Below, in pieces: positions 28,625-37,243 of a stretch of DNA of 64,000 nucleotides (within the stretch, counting starts at the first letter, position 1; each line of letters begins with the position of its first letter). A program made the translations under genes and the position numbers. The notes beneath the pieces were generated by a model, which did no database searches, had not been told where the DNA came from, and saw nothing but the letters and a program-made list of their open reading frames with translations. The stretch comes from Agromyces allii (GTDB taxonomy: Bacteria; Actinomycetota; Actinomycetes; Actinomycetales; Microbacteriaceae), in the NCBI RefSeq assembly GCF_009749385.1, contig NZ_WBIN01000001.1, forward strand, positions 310,001-374,000, written 5' to 3'.

Positions 28625-29407
28625 CTAGGAGGGCTCGGTCGCCTCGGCGGCCGCGCTGCCGGCATCCGGTTCGATGGGTGCCAGATCGAAGCCGACGGTG
28701 TACCTGCGCTTCGGATCGAGTTCGTCGATGAGTGCGACGAGCGCCCGCTGGATCTCGATGAGTCGACGATGGTCGCCCGCCGCGACGAGCTCCATGCCGC
28801 TGTCGACGGGCGTGAACCAGCCGCGGAAGTCGACATCGTCGCGGAAGCGCGCCGCGAACGACGCGTACCCCATGACCCGAGGGATCCGGGCGTTCGCGTC
28901 GGCCGAGTTCTCCCAACTGAGCATGAGCTCGCCGATCGCCCGCTGCTCGGTCGTGAAGAACAGGAACCCCTCGCTGTGCTCGCTCCGGCGCAGCGTCTGC
29001 AGCACCAGGTCGATCAGGCGCTGCACCGCGATGTCGCGACCGCCCTCGCCGCTCGACGAGAGCACCGCCTGCCGCCTGGCCTCGATCCAGCCGAAGTAGT
29101 TCGCGAACAGGTACGCCGTGCTCGTCACGGCGTAGTCGCCGTGGCTCTTGTAGCGCTGCACGAGCGGAACCCAGCCGGTCTCGACGATGTTGAAGATGCG
29201 CGACTGCAGTTCGGCGGCGGCCATCGCGAGCGGTTCGTAGACCCGCTCGGCGGCCTTCAACGCGGACTGCGTCTCGAGGCGCTGCTCGCGCTCGGCATCG
29301 AGCTCCGACGCGAGGCGGGCCGTGCGCACCGAGAACAGGCCCGTGACGACCACGCTCGCGCCGCTCAGCACGAGCGCGACGATCGTCAGGACGGCATCGA
29401 TGCCCAC
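28625..29407 (-). CDS. Hypothetical membrane-anchored protein
   Basis: 260 residues, no family recognised. One N-terminal transmembrane helix (about 5-27) is followed by a charged helical, probably coiled-coil segment (ARLASELDAEREQRLETQSALKAAERVYEP, about 31-60). The remaining soluble region is helical, with conserved-looking aromatic motifs (NYFGWIEARRQ, FLFFTTEQRAIGELML, VDFRGWFTPV). The charge pattern suggests the C-terminal domain is cytoplasmic. GTG start at 29407, with a TAGCAT box seven bases upstream. It converges with ppx across a 15-bp gap. Confidence 0.65.
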   Translation of the reverse strand: MGIDAVLTIVALVLSGASVVVTGLFSVRTARLASELDAEREQRLETQSALKAAERVYEPLAMAAAELQSRIFNIVETGWVPLVQRYKSHGDYAVTSTAYLFANYFGWIEARRQAVLSSSGEGGRDIAVQRLIDLVLQTLRRSEHSEGFLFFTTEQRAIGELMLSWENSADANARIPRVMGYASFAARFRDDVDFRGWFTPVDSGMELVAAGDHRRLIEIQRALVALIDELDPKRRYTVGFDLAPIEPDAGSAAAEATEPS

Positions 29408-29414
29408 AGTGCCG

Positions 29415-29420
29415 ATGCTA
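29415..29420 (-). promoter_or_regulatory. -10 box for the leaderless hypothetical gene
   Basis: TAGCAT on the minus strand, seven bases before the GTG at 29407. Confidence 0.35.
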
Positions 29421-29451
29421 CTGCCGAAGCAGCCCGGCTACTGAGACATCC

Positions 29452-30045
29452 TCACCAGGTGCCGACGTAGTCCGAGACCGGCAGGACCGAGCTGCGCACC
29501 ACCGGAAGGCCGCGCTCGATCGCCTGATCGATGCGGGCGCGCAGGTCGGCGGAGTCGACCTGGTAGTCGACGAAGTCGGTGTCGCTCGCGTAGACGCCGA
29601 TCGGCAGCGTGAGCGCCTGGAAGAACGAGAAGAGCGGCCGGAACTGGTGCTCGAGGATCAGCGAGTGGCGGTCGCTGCCGCCCGTCGCCGCGAGCAGCAC
29701 GGGCTTGTCGATGAGCGCGTACTGCCCCACGAAGTCGAACACGTGCTTGAACAGGCCCGTGAACGACGCCCGGTAGACCGGGCTCGCGACGATGAGCAGC
29801 GTCGCCGACTCGATGCGACGCAGCGCCTCCTCTGCGGCCGGCGGCAGCGCGTCGCGGCTCAACACGCCGGCGAACTCGGGGCCGATCTCGGACAGCTCGA
29901 TGAGGTGCGTGTCGATCTCGAGATCGCGCCCGTTCCCCGAACGGAGCGCGGTCGCGAACCCCTCGAGGATCTCGCGCGTGAGGACGGTGGTCTTCGACGG
30001 CGCGTGCAGGCTTCCGGAGACGGCGACGATGTTGATGGTGGGCAT
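29452..30045 (-). CDS. NAD(P)H-dependent FMN reductase
   Basis: A 197-residue flavodoxin-fold reductase of the SsuE/MsuE type, which supplies reduced FMN to two-component monooxygenases. The FMN phosphate loop is SGSLHAPSKT (about 10-19); SPVYRASFTGLFKHVFDFV (about 88-106) and AATGGSDRHS bind the isoalloxazine ring. ATG at 30045, preceded by a TAGTGT box at six bases. No monooxygenase partner gene is adjacent, so its partner must be elsewhere or it acts as a general reductase. Confidence 0.88.
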   Translation of the reverse strand: MPTINIVAVSGSLHAPSKTTVLTREILEGFATALRSGNGRDLEIDTHLIELSEIGPEFAGVLSRDALPPAAEEALRRIESATLLIVASPVYRASFTGLFKHVFDFVGQYALIDKPVLLAATGGSDRHSLILEHQFRPLFSFFQALTLPIGVYASDTDFVDYQVDSADLRARIDQAIERGLPVVRSSVLPVSDYVGTW

Positions 30046-30051
30046 GGGGCG

Positions 30052-30057
30052 ACACTA
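30052..30057 (-). promoter_or_regulatory. -10 box for leaderless FMN reductase gene
   Basis: TAGTGT on the minus strand, six bases before the ATG at 30045. Confidence 0.45.
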
Positions 30058-30263
30058 ACCCCGCATCCCGAACGCCGAAAACGACCGCGACTCCCGCGGT
30101 AAACGGGCGCAACACGCCTTCACAGTGCGTCGCCGGATGACGTCTGCCCACCCGCCGCCGACGCGCCGGAGACTCGACGCCCGACGTCTTCCCTGTGGAC
30201 GGATCGCGGCTATACGATCAACCCGAGCGCCGTCGACGGCGCACCGTCGAGGGGGAATTCGGC

Positions 30264-30332
30264 ATGAACGATCGACTCGAGAGCCTACGGCTCGCAGTGA
30301 CATCCGCCCGCTCGAGGGGCGCGGTCGCATGA
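30264..30332 (+). CDS. Possible 22-residue leader ORF of the P-type ATPase gene
   Basis: ATG at 30264 follows a GGGGGAA Shine-Dalgarno-like run (30250-30256) and reads 22 codons, MNDRLESLRLAV then TSARSRGAVA, to a TGA that overlaps the ATPase start as ATGA. The overlap implies translational coupling. The peptide is basic and has no recognised family; it contains the rare leucine codon CTA. It may be a leader peptide or just an accidental frame. Confidence 0.35.
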   Translation: MNDRLESLRLAVTSARSRGAVA

Positions 30333-33058
30333 CGACGACCGAGGGAAGCCCGCAGACGCAATCCGACGCGAAGCCCGAGACCGCCTGGTGGTCGCTCCCG
30401 CCGAGCGAGATCACGGCTCGGCTCGAGACCGACGACCGCGCCGGACTCGCGGCGACGGAGGCCGCCCGCAGGCTCGCCGATCTCGGTCCCAATGCGCTGC
30501 ACAGCGCGCCGCCGCCGAGTGTCTGGCGCATCGCCCTCAGCCAGGTGCTCGAGCTGATGACGCTCATGCTCATCGCGGTGACGATCGTCTCGCTGCTGAT
30601 CGGGCAGGTCACGACGGCGATCATCGTGGCGGTCCTCGTGCTCTTCAACGTCATCACGGGCACCCAGCAGGAGGTGAAGGCCCGCCGCAGCGTCGATGCG
30701 CTCGCGAAGCTGCAGACCCCGAAGGCGCGCGTCATCCGCGACGGGGTGCTGCTCCAGATCGATGCCACCGAGCTCGTGACCGGCGACATCGTCGATCTCG
30801 AGTCCGGCGACCTCGTGCCGGCCGACGGCCGGATCCTCCGCTCGGCCAACCTCGAGACGCAGGAGTCCTCGCTCACGGGCGAGTCGCTGCCGATCCCGAA
30901 GGGACCGGCCGAGAACGGGGCGGGAACGGCGCTCGCGGATCGCACGGCGATGGTGTTCCAGAACACCTCGGTCACCCGCGGAACGGCGCGCATCGTGGTC
31001 GTCGAGACCGGGATGCGCACCCAGATGGGTCGCATCGCGTCGCTGCTCACCGAGGTCGGCGACAAGAAGTCGCCGCTCCAGCTCGAGCTCGACGGCCTGA
31101 CGAAGGTGCTCGGCATCATCGCATGGAGCGCCGTGCTCGTCATCGTGCTCATCGGCTTCGCGCGCGGGCAGAGTCTCGACGAACTGCTGTTCCTCGCGAC
31201 GGCCGTCGCGATCTCCGCGATCCCGACCGGCCTGCCGGTCTTCGTGCAGAGCCTCCTCGCATGGGGCGCGTCGAAGCTCGCGAAGGAGCAGGCGATCGTC
31301 ACGTCGCTGAACGACGTCGAGACGCTCGGCGCCACCAGCGCGATCTGCTCCGACAAGACCGGCACGCTCACGCTGAACATGATGACCGTGCGCACGGCCT
31401 GGTTCGGCGGCAGCACCTACCGGGTCACGGGTGAGGGCTACTCGTTCGACGGCCACGTGCTCGGCACGTCCGACGAGCCGATCGACGCGCCCACGCTCGG
31501 ACTCGCCATCGGGCTGCCGAACGACGCGACGGTGTCGTCGGAGGGCGAGGTGGTTGGCGACCCGACCGAGGCCGCGCTCGTCGTGCTCGCCGCCCGGCTC
31601 GGCATCGACGCCGACCAGGCCCGCAAGGACTACCCGCGCATCGCGGAGGTTCCGTTCGACTCCGACTACAAGTTCATGGCCACCCTCCAGCGCATCCCGT
31701 ACCGCGGCGAACAGCGTCTCGTGCTCATCGTGAAGGGTGCGCCCGATGTCGTGCTGGGGCGCTGCACGACGATGCTCAGCGAGACCCGCGAGGTCGTGCC
31801 CGTGGGGTCCGAAGCCGCGACGACGGAGCTCGAGCGCATGTCGGCCACGGGGCTCCGCACGCTCGCGCTCGCCGCGCGTTTCCTCGACGACGCCGATGAG
31901 GCCGGCGTCACGGCCGAGCCGATGTCGTGGGTCGACCAGCTGACCCTCGTCGGCATCGTCGGCATCGTCGACCCGCTGCGCACCGAGGCGAAGGACGCCG
32001 TCGCGGTCGCGCACAACGCGGGCATCGACGTGCGCATGATCACGGGCGACCACGCCGTGACCGCCGGCGCCATCGGCGCAGAGCTCGGGCTCGGCACCGG
32101 GGCGGTGAGCGGCGCCGACCTGAAGCGGATGGACGACGAGGAGCTCGCGCGCCGGCTGCCCGACCTGCACGTGTTCGGCCGGGTCACGCCCGACGACAAG
32201 CTGCGGCTCGTCCGCCTCCTGCAGGCCGACGGTGCGATCGTCGCGATGACGGGCGACGCCGTGAACGACGCTGCCGCGATCAAGCAGGCGAACATCGGCG
32301 TCGCGATGGGCTCCGGCTCCGAGGTGACGAAGCAGGCCGCGAAGCTCGTCCTGACCGACGACAACTTCGCGACCCTGGTTCACGCGGTCGAGATCGGCCG
32401 CATCGTCTACTCGAAGATCACGGCGTACCTGCGCTTCCAGATGACCCAGCTGCTCAGCCTGATCATGCTGTTCCTCGCCGCGAGCGCCTTCTCGATCGCC
32501 GAGGGCGTCGCCCTGTTCCCCGCCCAGGTGCTGTTCATCAACTTCTTCGTGGCCCTGTTCGCGGTGTTCGCGATCGCGGCCGACGCGAACCCGCCCGGCA
32601 TCATGAACCACCCGCCGCGCGACCCGAAGATCGGCGTGGTCAATCCCGTGTCGCTCACGGAGTGGCTGGTGTACGGCGCGGTGATCTTCCTGATCGCCCT
32701 CGTGCCGCTGCTGTGGGGCCCTGACGAGCCGAGCCCCGTCGAACCGACCGCATCGATGACCATGGCGTACGTCGTGCTCGGCCTGGCCACCGTGCTCAGC
32801 GCCCTGCTGATGCGCCGCACCCCCGAGTCGGGCCTGTTCCCGCCGATCGCCGCCGTCGCGAAGATCCTGCTCTGGCCGGTGCTGCTCATCGTCGCGTCCA
32901 CCGAGATCGGATTCCTCCAGCGCGCACTCGGCACGGTGTCGCTGACCGGCTGGCAGTGGCTGGGGTGCATCGGCCTCACCCTGGTCCTGCTCGTCGTCGT
33001 CGAGGGCGACAAGTGGTTCCGGCGGCGGCGTGCGGCCGCGCGCGCGAACCGCGTCTGA
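30329..33058 (+). CDS. Cation-translocating P-type ATPase, atypical transport site
   Basis: A 909-residue P2-like ATPase. The phosphorylated Asp is Asp342 in SDKTGTLT; TGES at 183-186 is the actuator loop; KGAPDVVL binds nucleotide; the hinge reads MTGDAVNDAAAIKQA where most relatives have TGDGVNDAPAL. Transport residues differ from Ca2+-ATPases: helix 4 is IPTGLP (Thr300 replaces the Glu of SERCA), and helix 6 is Asn738-Phe-Phe-Val-Ala instead of Asn-Leu-Val-Thr-Asp. I recall a similar actinobacterial subgroup annotated only as cation-translocating. The transported ion is therefore uncertain. A weak TACGAT promoter element lies near 30214. Confidence 0.9.
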   Translation: MTTTEGSPQTQSDAKPETAWWSLPPSEITARLETDDRAGLAATEAARRLADLGPNALHSAPPPSVWRIALSQVLELMTLMLIAVTIVSLLIGQVTTAIIVAVLVLFNVITGTQQEVKARRSVDALAKLQTPKARVIRDGVLLQIDATELVTGDIVDLESGDLVPADGRILRSANLETQESSLTGESLPIPKGPAENGAGTALADRTAMVFQNTSVTRGTARIVVVETGMRTQMGRIASLLTEVGDKKSPLQLELDGLTKVLGIIAWSAVLVIVLIGFARGQSLDELLFLATAVAISAIPTGLPVFVQSLLAWGASKLAKEQAIVTSLNDVETLGATSAICSDKTGTLTLNMMTVRTAWFGGSTYRVTGEGYSFDGHVLGTSDEPIDAPTLGLAIGLPNDATVSSEGEVVGDPTEAALVVLAARLGIDADQARKDYPRIAEVPFDSDYKFMATLQRIPYRGEQRLVLIVKGAPDVVLGRCTTMLSETREVVPVGSEAATTELERMSATGLRTLALAARFLDDADEAGVTAEPMSWVDQLTLVGIVGIVDPLRTEAKDAVAVAHNAGIDVRMITGDHAVTAGAIGAELGLGTGAVSGADLKRMDDEELARRLPDLHVFGRVTPDDKLRLVRLLQADGAIVAMTGDAVNDAAAIKQANIGVAMGSGSEVTKQAAKLVLTDDNFATLVHAVEIGRIVYSKITAYLRFQMTQLLSLIMLFLAASAFSIAEGVALFPAQVLFINFFVALFAVFAIAADANPPGIMNHPPRDPKIGVVNPVSLTEWLVYGAVIFLIALVPLLWGPDEPSPVEPTASMTMAYVVLGLATVLSALLMRRTPESGLFPPIAAVAKILLWPVLLIVASTEIGFLQRALGTVSLTGWQWLGCIGLTLVLLVVVEGDKWFRRRRAAARANRV

Positions 33059-33066
33059 CGGGTCGC

Positions 33067-33104
33067 GCGCACCGGAAGGCCCGCGGCGGGCCCTTCCGGT
33101 GCGC
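33067..33104. terminator. Terminator between P-type ATPase and MetE-like gene
   Basis: A 13-bp perfect stem (33067-33079 with 33092-33104) closed by an inner CCC/GGG pairing, between convergent genes. Confidence 0.75.
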
Positions 33105-33110
33105 GTCGGA

Positions 33111-34178
33111 TCAGGCCCGCGCGAGCGGCTCGGCGACCGCCGCGTGCACTGCGAGCAGCGGCAGCGTCGCCTCGGCCGGAGCACGGCCGATGCCGCACTC
33201 CGTCGCGACGCCGAAGCCGGCCACGTGGCGCTGCGCGGTCTCGATGCGGCGCTCGGCGCCCTCGACGCCGTCTTCGCGGTGCACGAGGCCGAGGTAGAGC
33301 TCGGTGCCCTCCGGCACGACGAGCGTCTCGAGCGGCGCGAAGTACGCGTCGTCGTCGCGCTCGATCGGCACGGGAAGGTGCAGCCAGTCGATGCGTCGGG
33401 GCGCCGCCTCGAAGAGGCGCTGCGCGAAGGACGCCAGGTTTGCGGCATCCATCGGCTCGACGTAGTGCTTCTCGCCGACGTCGCCGTAGCAGAGGTGGAA
33501 CCCGACCTCGACGTCGTCGGGCACGTGCGCGGCCTGTGCGACGGCACGCTCGATCACGCCCGCCCAGACGTCGTCGAACCACGGCAGGTATCCGGCACCG
33601 TCGCCCTTGAAGTAGCCGGCGTTCTCGATGTAGCCGAACTCGACCGCGCTGTCCCACTGGATCGCAAGCGCCGCATGCGGAATCGCCTCGAGGATCCGGT
33701 CGAGCTCGGCGAACAGCGCCGCCTCGTACACCGGCTCGAACCGGGCGCGGTCCTCGCTCACGATGAAGGCTCCCACGACTGCCGCGGGAGTCGGAAGCGA
33801 CACCTGGAAGCGCGTCTCGGGCGCGATCGCACCCTCCGCGCGCAGACGGTCGAAGACGCCCCACGATTCGATCGCGGCATCCGCATAGCCGAGGTTCGGC
33901 AGCACGAGATCGGATGCCTCGACCCCGTCGCTGATGCGCAGCGGGCGCACGTCGAGCACGCCGCCGATGAGGTAACCGGGCTCGCCGACCCGCTCGAGGC
34001 CCTCCGTCGGGGCGAGACGGTTCGGCTGCCACGCGATCCAGTGGAAGCGCTCGCCGACCTCGCCGTCGGGGATCCGGCGGACCCGATCGCCGAGGATCTC
34101 GGCGGCCGAACGCATGGTGGTCTCGGCGTCGGGCAGGTTGATGCTGCCGACGAGGTGCACGCCCTGGGGCTTGGTCAT
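33111..34178 (-). CDS. MetE-like (cobalamin-independent methionine synthase C-terminal fold) protein
   Basis: A 355-residue TIM-barrel protein resembling the catalytic half of MetE, without the N-terminal half. Zinc-ligand candidates are His and Cys in HLCYGDVGEKHY (about 228-239) and a Cys in TECGIGR (about 327), the arrangement that binds zinc in MetE. It opens with GVHLVGSINLPDAE and RIPDGEVGERFHWIAWQ. Single-domain relatives are usually of unknown function and may transfer methyl groups to thiols other than homocysteine. ATG at 34178 has AGGAAAG upstream. A 25-bp region with inverted GTTTCA arms lies 93 bp upstream. Confidence 0.78.
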   Translation of the reverse strand: MTKPQGVHLVGSINLPDAETTMRSAAEILGDRVRRIPDGEVGERFHWIAWQPNRLAPTEGLERVGEPGYLIGGVLDVRPLRISDGVEASDLVLPNLGYADAAIESWGVFDRLRAEGAIAPETRFQVSLPTPAAVVGAFIVSEDRARFEPVYEAALFAELDRILEAIPHAALAIQWDSAVEFGYIENAGYFKGDGAGYLPWFDDVWAGVIERAVAQAAHVPDDVEVGFHLCYGDVGEKHYVEPMDAANLASFAQRLFEAAPRRIDWLHLPVPIERDDDAYFAPLETLVVPEGTELYLGLVHREDGVEGAERRIETAQRHVAGFGVATECGIGRAPAEATLPLLAVHAAVAEPLARA

Positions 34179-34270
34179 GGGGATGCTCGCTTTCCTGCGG
34201 GCGCGGTCTCGACCGACGCCGTCGTCTCGGGAACCGCAGGCCGTGCCGGTGGGACCGGACGCGAGGCTTC

Positions 34271-34295
34271 GTTTCAACCTGCAGACGACTGAAAC
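34271..34295. promoter_or_regulatory. Inverted GTTTCA repeat upstream of the MetE-like gene
   Basis: GTTTCA (34271-34276) and TGAAAC (34290-34295) separated by 13 bp. It could be an operator for the MetE-like gene. The 208 bp between that gene and the tRNA hold nothing else I can support. Confidence 0.3.
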
Positions 34296-34386
34296 TCTGC
34301 CAGAGGGTTGGCCGTCCGGACAAACCGGATGTCGTCGCGCGACGCACACCGTCACACGGCGCGCGACCGGGGGGATCTCGCTTCGG

Positions 34387-34460
34387 TGCTCCCGCTGGGA
34401 TTCGAACCCAGACTGCGGCGAGTTTAAGTCGCCTGCCTCTGCCGATTGGGCTACGGGAGC
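34387..34460 (-). tRNA. tRNA with UAA anticodon (leucine) but a short variable loop
   Basis: A full cloverleaf: acceptor stem 34454-34460 with 34388-34394, anticodon stem GGCGA/TCGCC, T-arm with TTCGAAT loop, discriminator A. The seven-base anticodon loop CTTAAAC places UAA at 34424-34426, predicting leucine for UUA codons. The variable region is only about five bases, whereas bacterial leucine tRNAs normally carry a long extra arm. The D-stem has one mismatch. CCA is not encoded (CCG follows). The gene lies just upstream of the NDH-2 stop, on the same strand. Confidence 0.85.
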
Positions 34461-34509
34461 GCGACGCCGCCCGAAGGCGACGTCGCGTCATACCTGCTTC
34501 GCTGCGAGC

Positions 34510-35943
34510 CTACTTGGCGGCAGCAGCCTCTGCCTTGGGCTTCGACTCGGCCTTCGCCTTGGCGGGAGCCTTCTCGGCGGCCTTCGGCGCGGCGGGCGCC
34601 TCTGCCGGAGCCGCGGCGACCGCGGGCTTGGGACGAGCGGCGAACGCCTCGAACGCGGCGCGCGGCTGCTGGAGCGCGCTCAGCGAGACGAGGTCGCGAC
34701 CAAGGAAGAAGTTGTTCACCCAGCCCCAGAACACGCGGAACTTGCGCTCCCAGCTCGGCATCGCGAGACCGTGGTAGCCGCGGTGCGCGAACCAGGCGAT
34801 GAGGCCCTTGAGCGCGATCTTGCCCGACTGGAACACGCCCGAGCCGATGCCCAGACCCGCGACCGCGCCGAGGTTCTTGTGGAAGTACTGCTTCGGCTCC
34901 TCGCCGCGCAGGACGGCGACGATGTTCTTCGCGAGCAGCTTGCCCTGACGGACCGCGTGCTGCGCGTTCGGCACGCAGTAGCCGCCGACACCGCCGCCCG
35001 TGAGGTCGGGGACCGCCGAGATGTCGCCGGCAGCCCAGGCGTCGGCCACGATGTCGTCTTCGTCGCCCACGCGGAGGTCGGCGCGCGTCTTGATGCGGCC
35101 GCGCTCCTCGACCGGGAGGTCGCTCGTGCGGACGATCGCCGGGTTGGCCATGACGCCCGCGGTCCAGACGATGAGGTCGGACTCGAAGCTCTCACCGGTC
35201 GACAGCTCGATGACGCCGTCGACCGCGCTCTGCAGCTGCGTGTCGAGGTGGATCTCGGCACCGCGCTGCGCGAGGTGCTTGATGACCCAGTGGCTGGTCT
35301 CGAGCGAGACCTCGGGCATGATGCGGCCCATCGCCTCGATGAGGTGGAAGTGCGTGTCGTCGAACGAGAGCTGCGGGTAGAACTCGAGCAGCGAGCTCGC
35401 GAACGAACGCAGCTCGGCGAACACCTCGATGCCCGCGAATCCGCCGCCGACGACGACGAACGTGAGCAGACGGTCGCGCTCGGGACCGGCCGGGAGGTTC
35501 GAGGCCTTGTCGAAGTTCGTGAGCACGCGGTCGCGGATCGCGACGGCCTCCTCGATCGTCTTCAGGCCGATCGCGTTGTCGGCGATGCCCGGGATCGGGA
35601 ACGTGCGCGAGACGGCGCCACCGGTGACGACGACGACGTCGTACTCGAACTGCCAGGACTCACCGACCTCGGGCGTGATGGTCGCCGACTTGGACGCGTG
35701 GTCGATGCCGGTCACCTTCGCGGTGACGACGTTCGTCTTCTTGAGGTGGCGACGCTGGGCGACGACCGCGTGACGCGGCTCGATCGAGCCGGCAGCGACC
35801 TCGGGAAGGAACGGCTGGTAGGTCATGTACGGCAGCGGGTCGACGATCGTGACCTCTGCCTCGCCGGCACGCAGCCACTTCTCGAGCTTCCACGCCGTGT
35901 AGAACCCCGCATAGCCACCGCCGACGATGAGAATCTTGGGCAC
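34510..35943 (-). CDS. ndh: Type II NADH dehydrogenase (NDH-2)
   Basis: Single-subunit, non-proton-pumping NADH:quinone oxidoreductase on the inner face of the membrane. 477 residues. FAD-binding ILIVGGGYAGFYTAWKLEK at the N-terminus, NADH-binding TFVVVGGGFAGIEVFAEL (about 163-180), and the second FAD segment DAWAAGDISAVPDL. PYMTYQPFLPEVAAG is a typical quinone-side motif. The C-terminal 45 residues are an Ala/Lys/Pro-rich tail not found in most relatives. GTG start at 35943 with AGGAG ten bases upstream. In-frame sequence further upstream belongs to the subtilase gene region and is not part of it. Confidence 0.92.
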   Translation of the reverse strand: MPKILIVGGGYAGFYTAWKLEKWLRAGEAEVTIVDPLPYMTYQPFLPEVAAGSIEPRHAVVAQRRHLKKTNVVTAKVTGIDHASKSATITPEVGESWQFEYDVVVVTGGAVSRTFPIPGIADNAIGLKTIEEAVAIRDRVLTNFDKASNLPAGPERDRLLTFVVVGGGFAGIEVFAELRSFASSLLEFYPQLSFDDTHFHLIEAMGRIMPEVSLETSHWVIKHLAQRGAEIHLDTQLQSAVDGVIELSTGESFESDLIVWTAGVMANPAIVRTSDLPVEERGRIKTRADLRVGDEDDIVADAWAAGDISAVPDLTGGGVGGYCVPNAQHAVRQGKLLAKNIVAVLRGEEPKQYFHKNLGAVAGLGIGSGVFQSGKIALKGLIAWFAHRGYHGLAMPSWERKFRVFWGWVNNFFLGRDLVSLSALQQPRAAFEAFAARPKPAVAAAPAEAPAAPKAAEKAPAKAKAESKPKAEAAAAK

Positions 35944-35977
35944 GGTGAATGGACTCCTCAGTTTCTGATGGTTGCGA

Positions 35978-37243
35978 TCACTGCTCGCGAGTGCGAGCGG
36001 CCCGCCTGGTATGCCGAGCGGCACCGATGCCCAACAGCGCTGCTAGCGTACCAAATCCCGCGACCAGTGAGAGCGGGAGGGTGATGTAGGCCAGGGTCCA
36101 CGGAGTCGGCAGCAGGGTCTGCGTCTCGACGTCGACGGGCTGCGGAGGGTCGGCGATCGGCACGATCACCTGATCGTCGGGGGCATCCGTCTCGACCGGG
36201 GTGTCGGCCCGACGGTGCAGCGTGATCCACGCGGACAGGCTGCCCAGCGGGTTCTCGGCGACCGGATCGACCTTCGCCGTGAGCGACGCGACCGGGTCGA
36301 TGATGCCCCAGCCGTACAGCGGACTCGGCACCTCGTGGCCGTTCGGATCCGCGGTCGCCATGAGGCGTTTGATGACGTTCGCCGCGTCGAGGTCCGGATA
36401 CTCCGCCCGGATCAGCGCCACCAGGCCCGAGACGAGCGGCGCAGCACCGCTCGTGCCGCTCCACACCGCGTGCGACCCGTCGGGCAGGACGCCCACGAGG
36501 TCTTCGCTGGGCGCGGCGACGGCCAGCGTGATGCCCTGAGAACTCGCGTCGAAGCTCGCGTTCTTCTCCTTGTCGACGCCCGCGACCGCGACGACGCCCG
36601 GGATCGTCGCCGGCGCGCCGACCTCGCTCGTGCCGCTGCCGCGGTTGCCGGCGGCGGCGACCACCACGACGTCGTGCTCGAACGCGTACTGGAACGCCTC
36701 GTCCCAGCTCTCGGGCCAGGTCTGCGTGTTGCGCGTCAGGGACATGTTGATCACGTCGGCACCGTGGTCGACCGCCCACTTCACGGCCTCGGCGATCTGG
36801 TCGTCGTTCGACTTGTCGGCACCGGTCTCGACGCCGAACGCGACCGACACCGTGAGCAGGTCGGCCTCGGGCGCGACGCCGATCACGCCGTTGCCCGCGC
36901 CGGTTCCTCGGCCCGCGAGCAGCGAGGCCACCATGGTGCCGTGCGTCGGGTTGTCGCCGACCGGCGTCTGCCCGTCGGGAGTGCCGATGCCCGAGACATC
37001 CGTGCCTCCCTTGACGACGCCGCGCAGCTCGGCGACGTTGCCGTTCACGCCGGTGTCGATGACCGCGACCGTGACGCCCTTGCCCTTCGTGGTGTTCCAC
37101 GCGGTCGTGAAGCCGTAGTCGGCCAGCCAGTACTGGTAGTCGCGCACGGTGTCGGCCTGCGCGGGAGCGGCCCCCGCGAGCGCCACGACGGCGCCCACGG
37201 CGACGGCTGCGACCAGCCGGGCGACCGTGCGTGCGGCGGTCAC
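35978..37243 (-). CDS. Membrane-anchored subtilisin-like serine protease (S8, mycosin-like)
   Basis: 421 residues with a signal peptide (cleavage likely after AQA at 30), a catalytic S8 domain and one C-terminal transmembrane helix (about 382-405) followed by a basic tail. The triad is Asp63 in AVIDTG, His101 in NPTHGTMVASLLAG and Ser265 in SGTSGAAP; Asn200 forms the oxyanion hole. This layout matches mycosins of type VII secretion, yet no ESX gene is in the window. Its GTG start overlaps the DUF501 stop by four bases, so it is translated with the divIC-DUF501 genes. That suggests a cell-envelope or division-linked role, which is inference. Confidence 0.9.
   Translation of the reverse strand: MTAARTVARLVAAVAVGAVVALAGAAPAQADTVRDYQYWLADYGFTTAWNTTKGKGVTVAVIDTGVNGNVAELRGVVKGGTDVSGIGTPDGQTPVGDNPTHGTMVASLLAGRGTGAGNGVIGVAPEADLLTVSVAFGVETGADKSNDDQIAEAVKWAVDHGADVINMSLTRNTQTWPESWDEAFQYAFEHDVVVVAAAGNRGSGTSEVGAPATIPGVVAVAGVDKEKNASFDASSQGITLAVAAPSEDLVGVLPDGSHAVWSGTSGAAPLVSGLVALIRAEYPDLDAANVIKRLMATADPNGHEVPSPLYGWGIIDPVASLTAKVDPVAENPLGSLSAWITLHRRADTPVETDAPDDQVIVPIADPPQPVDVETQTLLPTPWTLAYITLPLSLVAGFGTLAALLGIGAARHTRRAARTREQ

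Noticed and set aside
32407-34491. Long minus-strand frame across the P-type ATPase and MetE-like gene
   Set aside because: A shadow of the two real genes, with no homology-like pattern.
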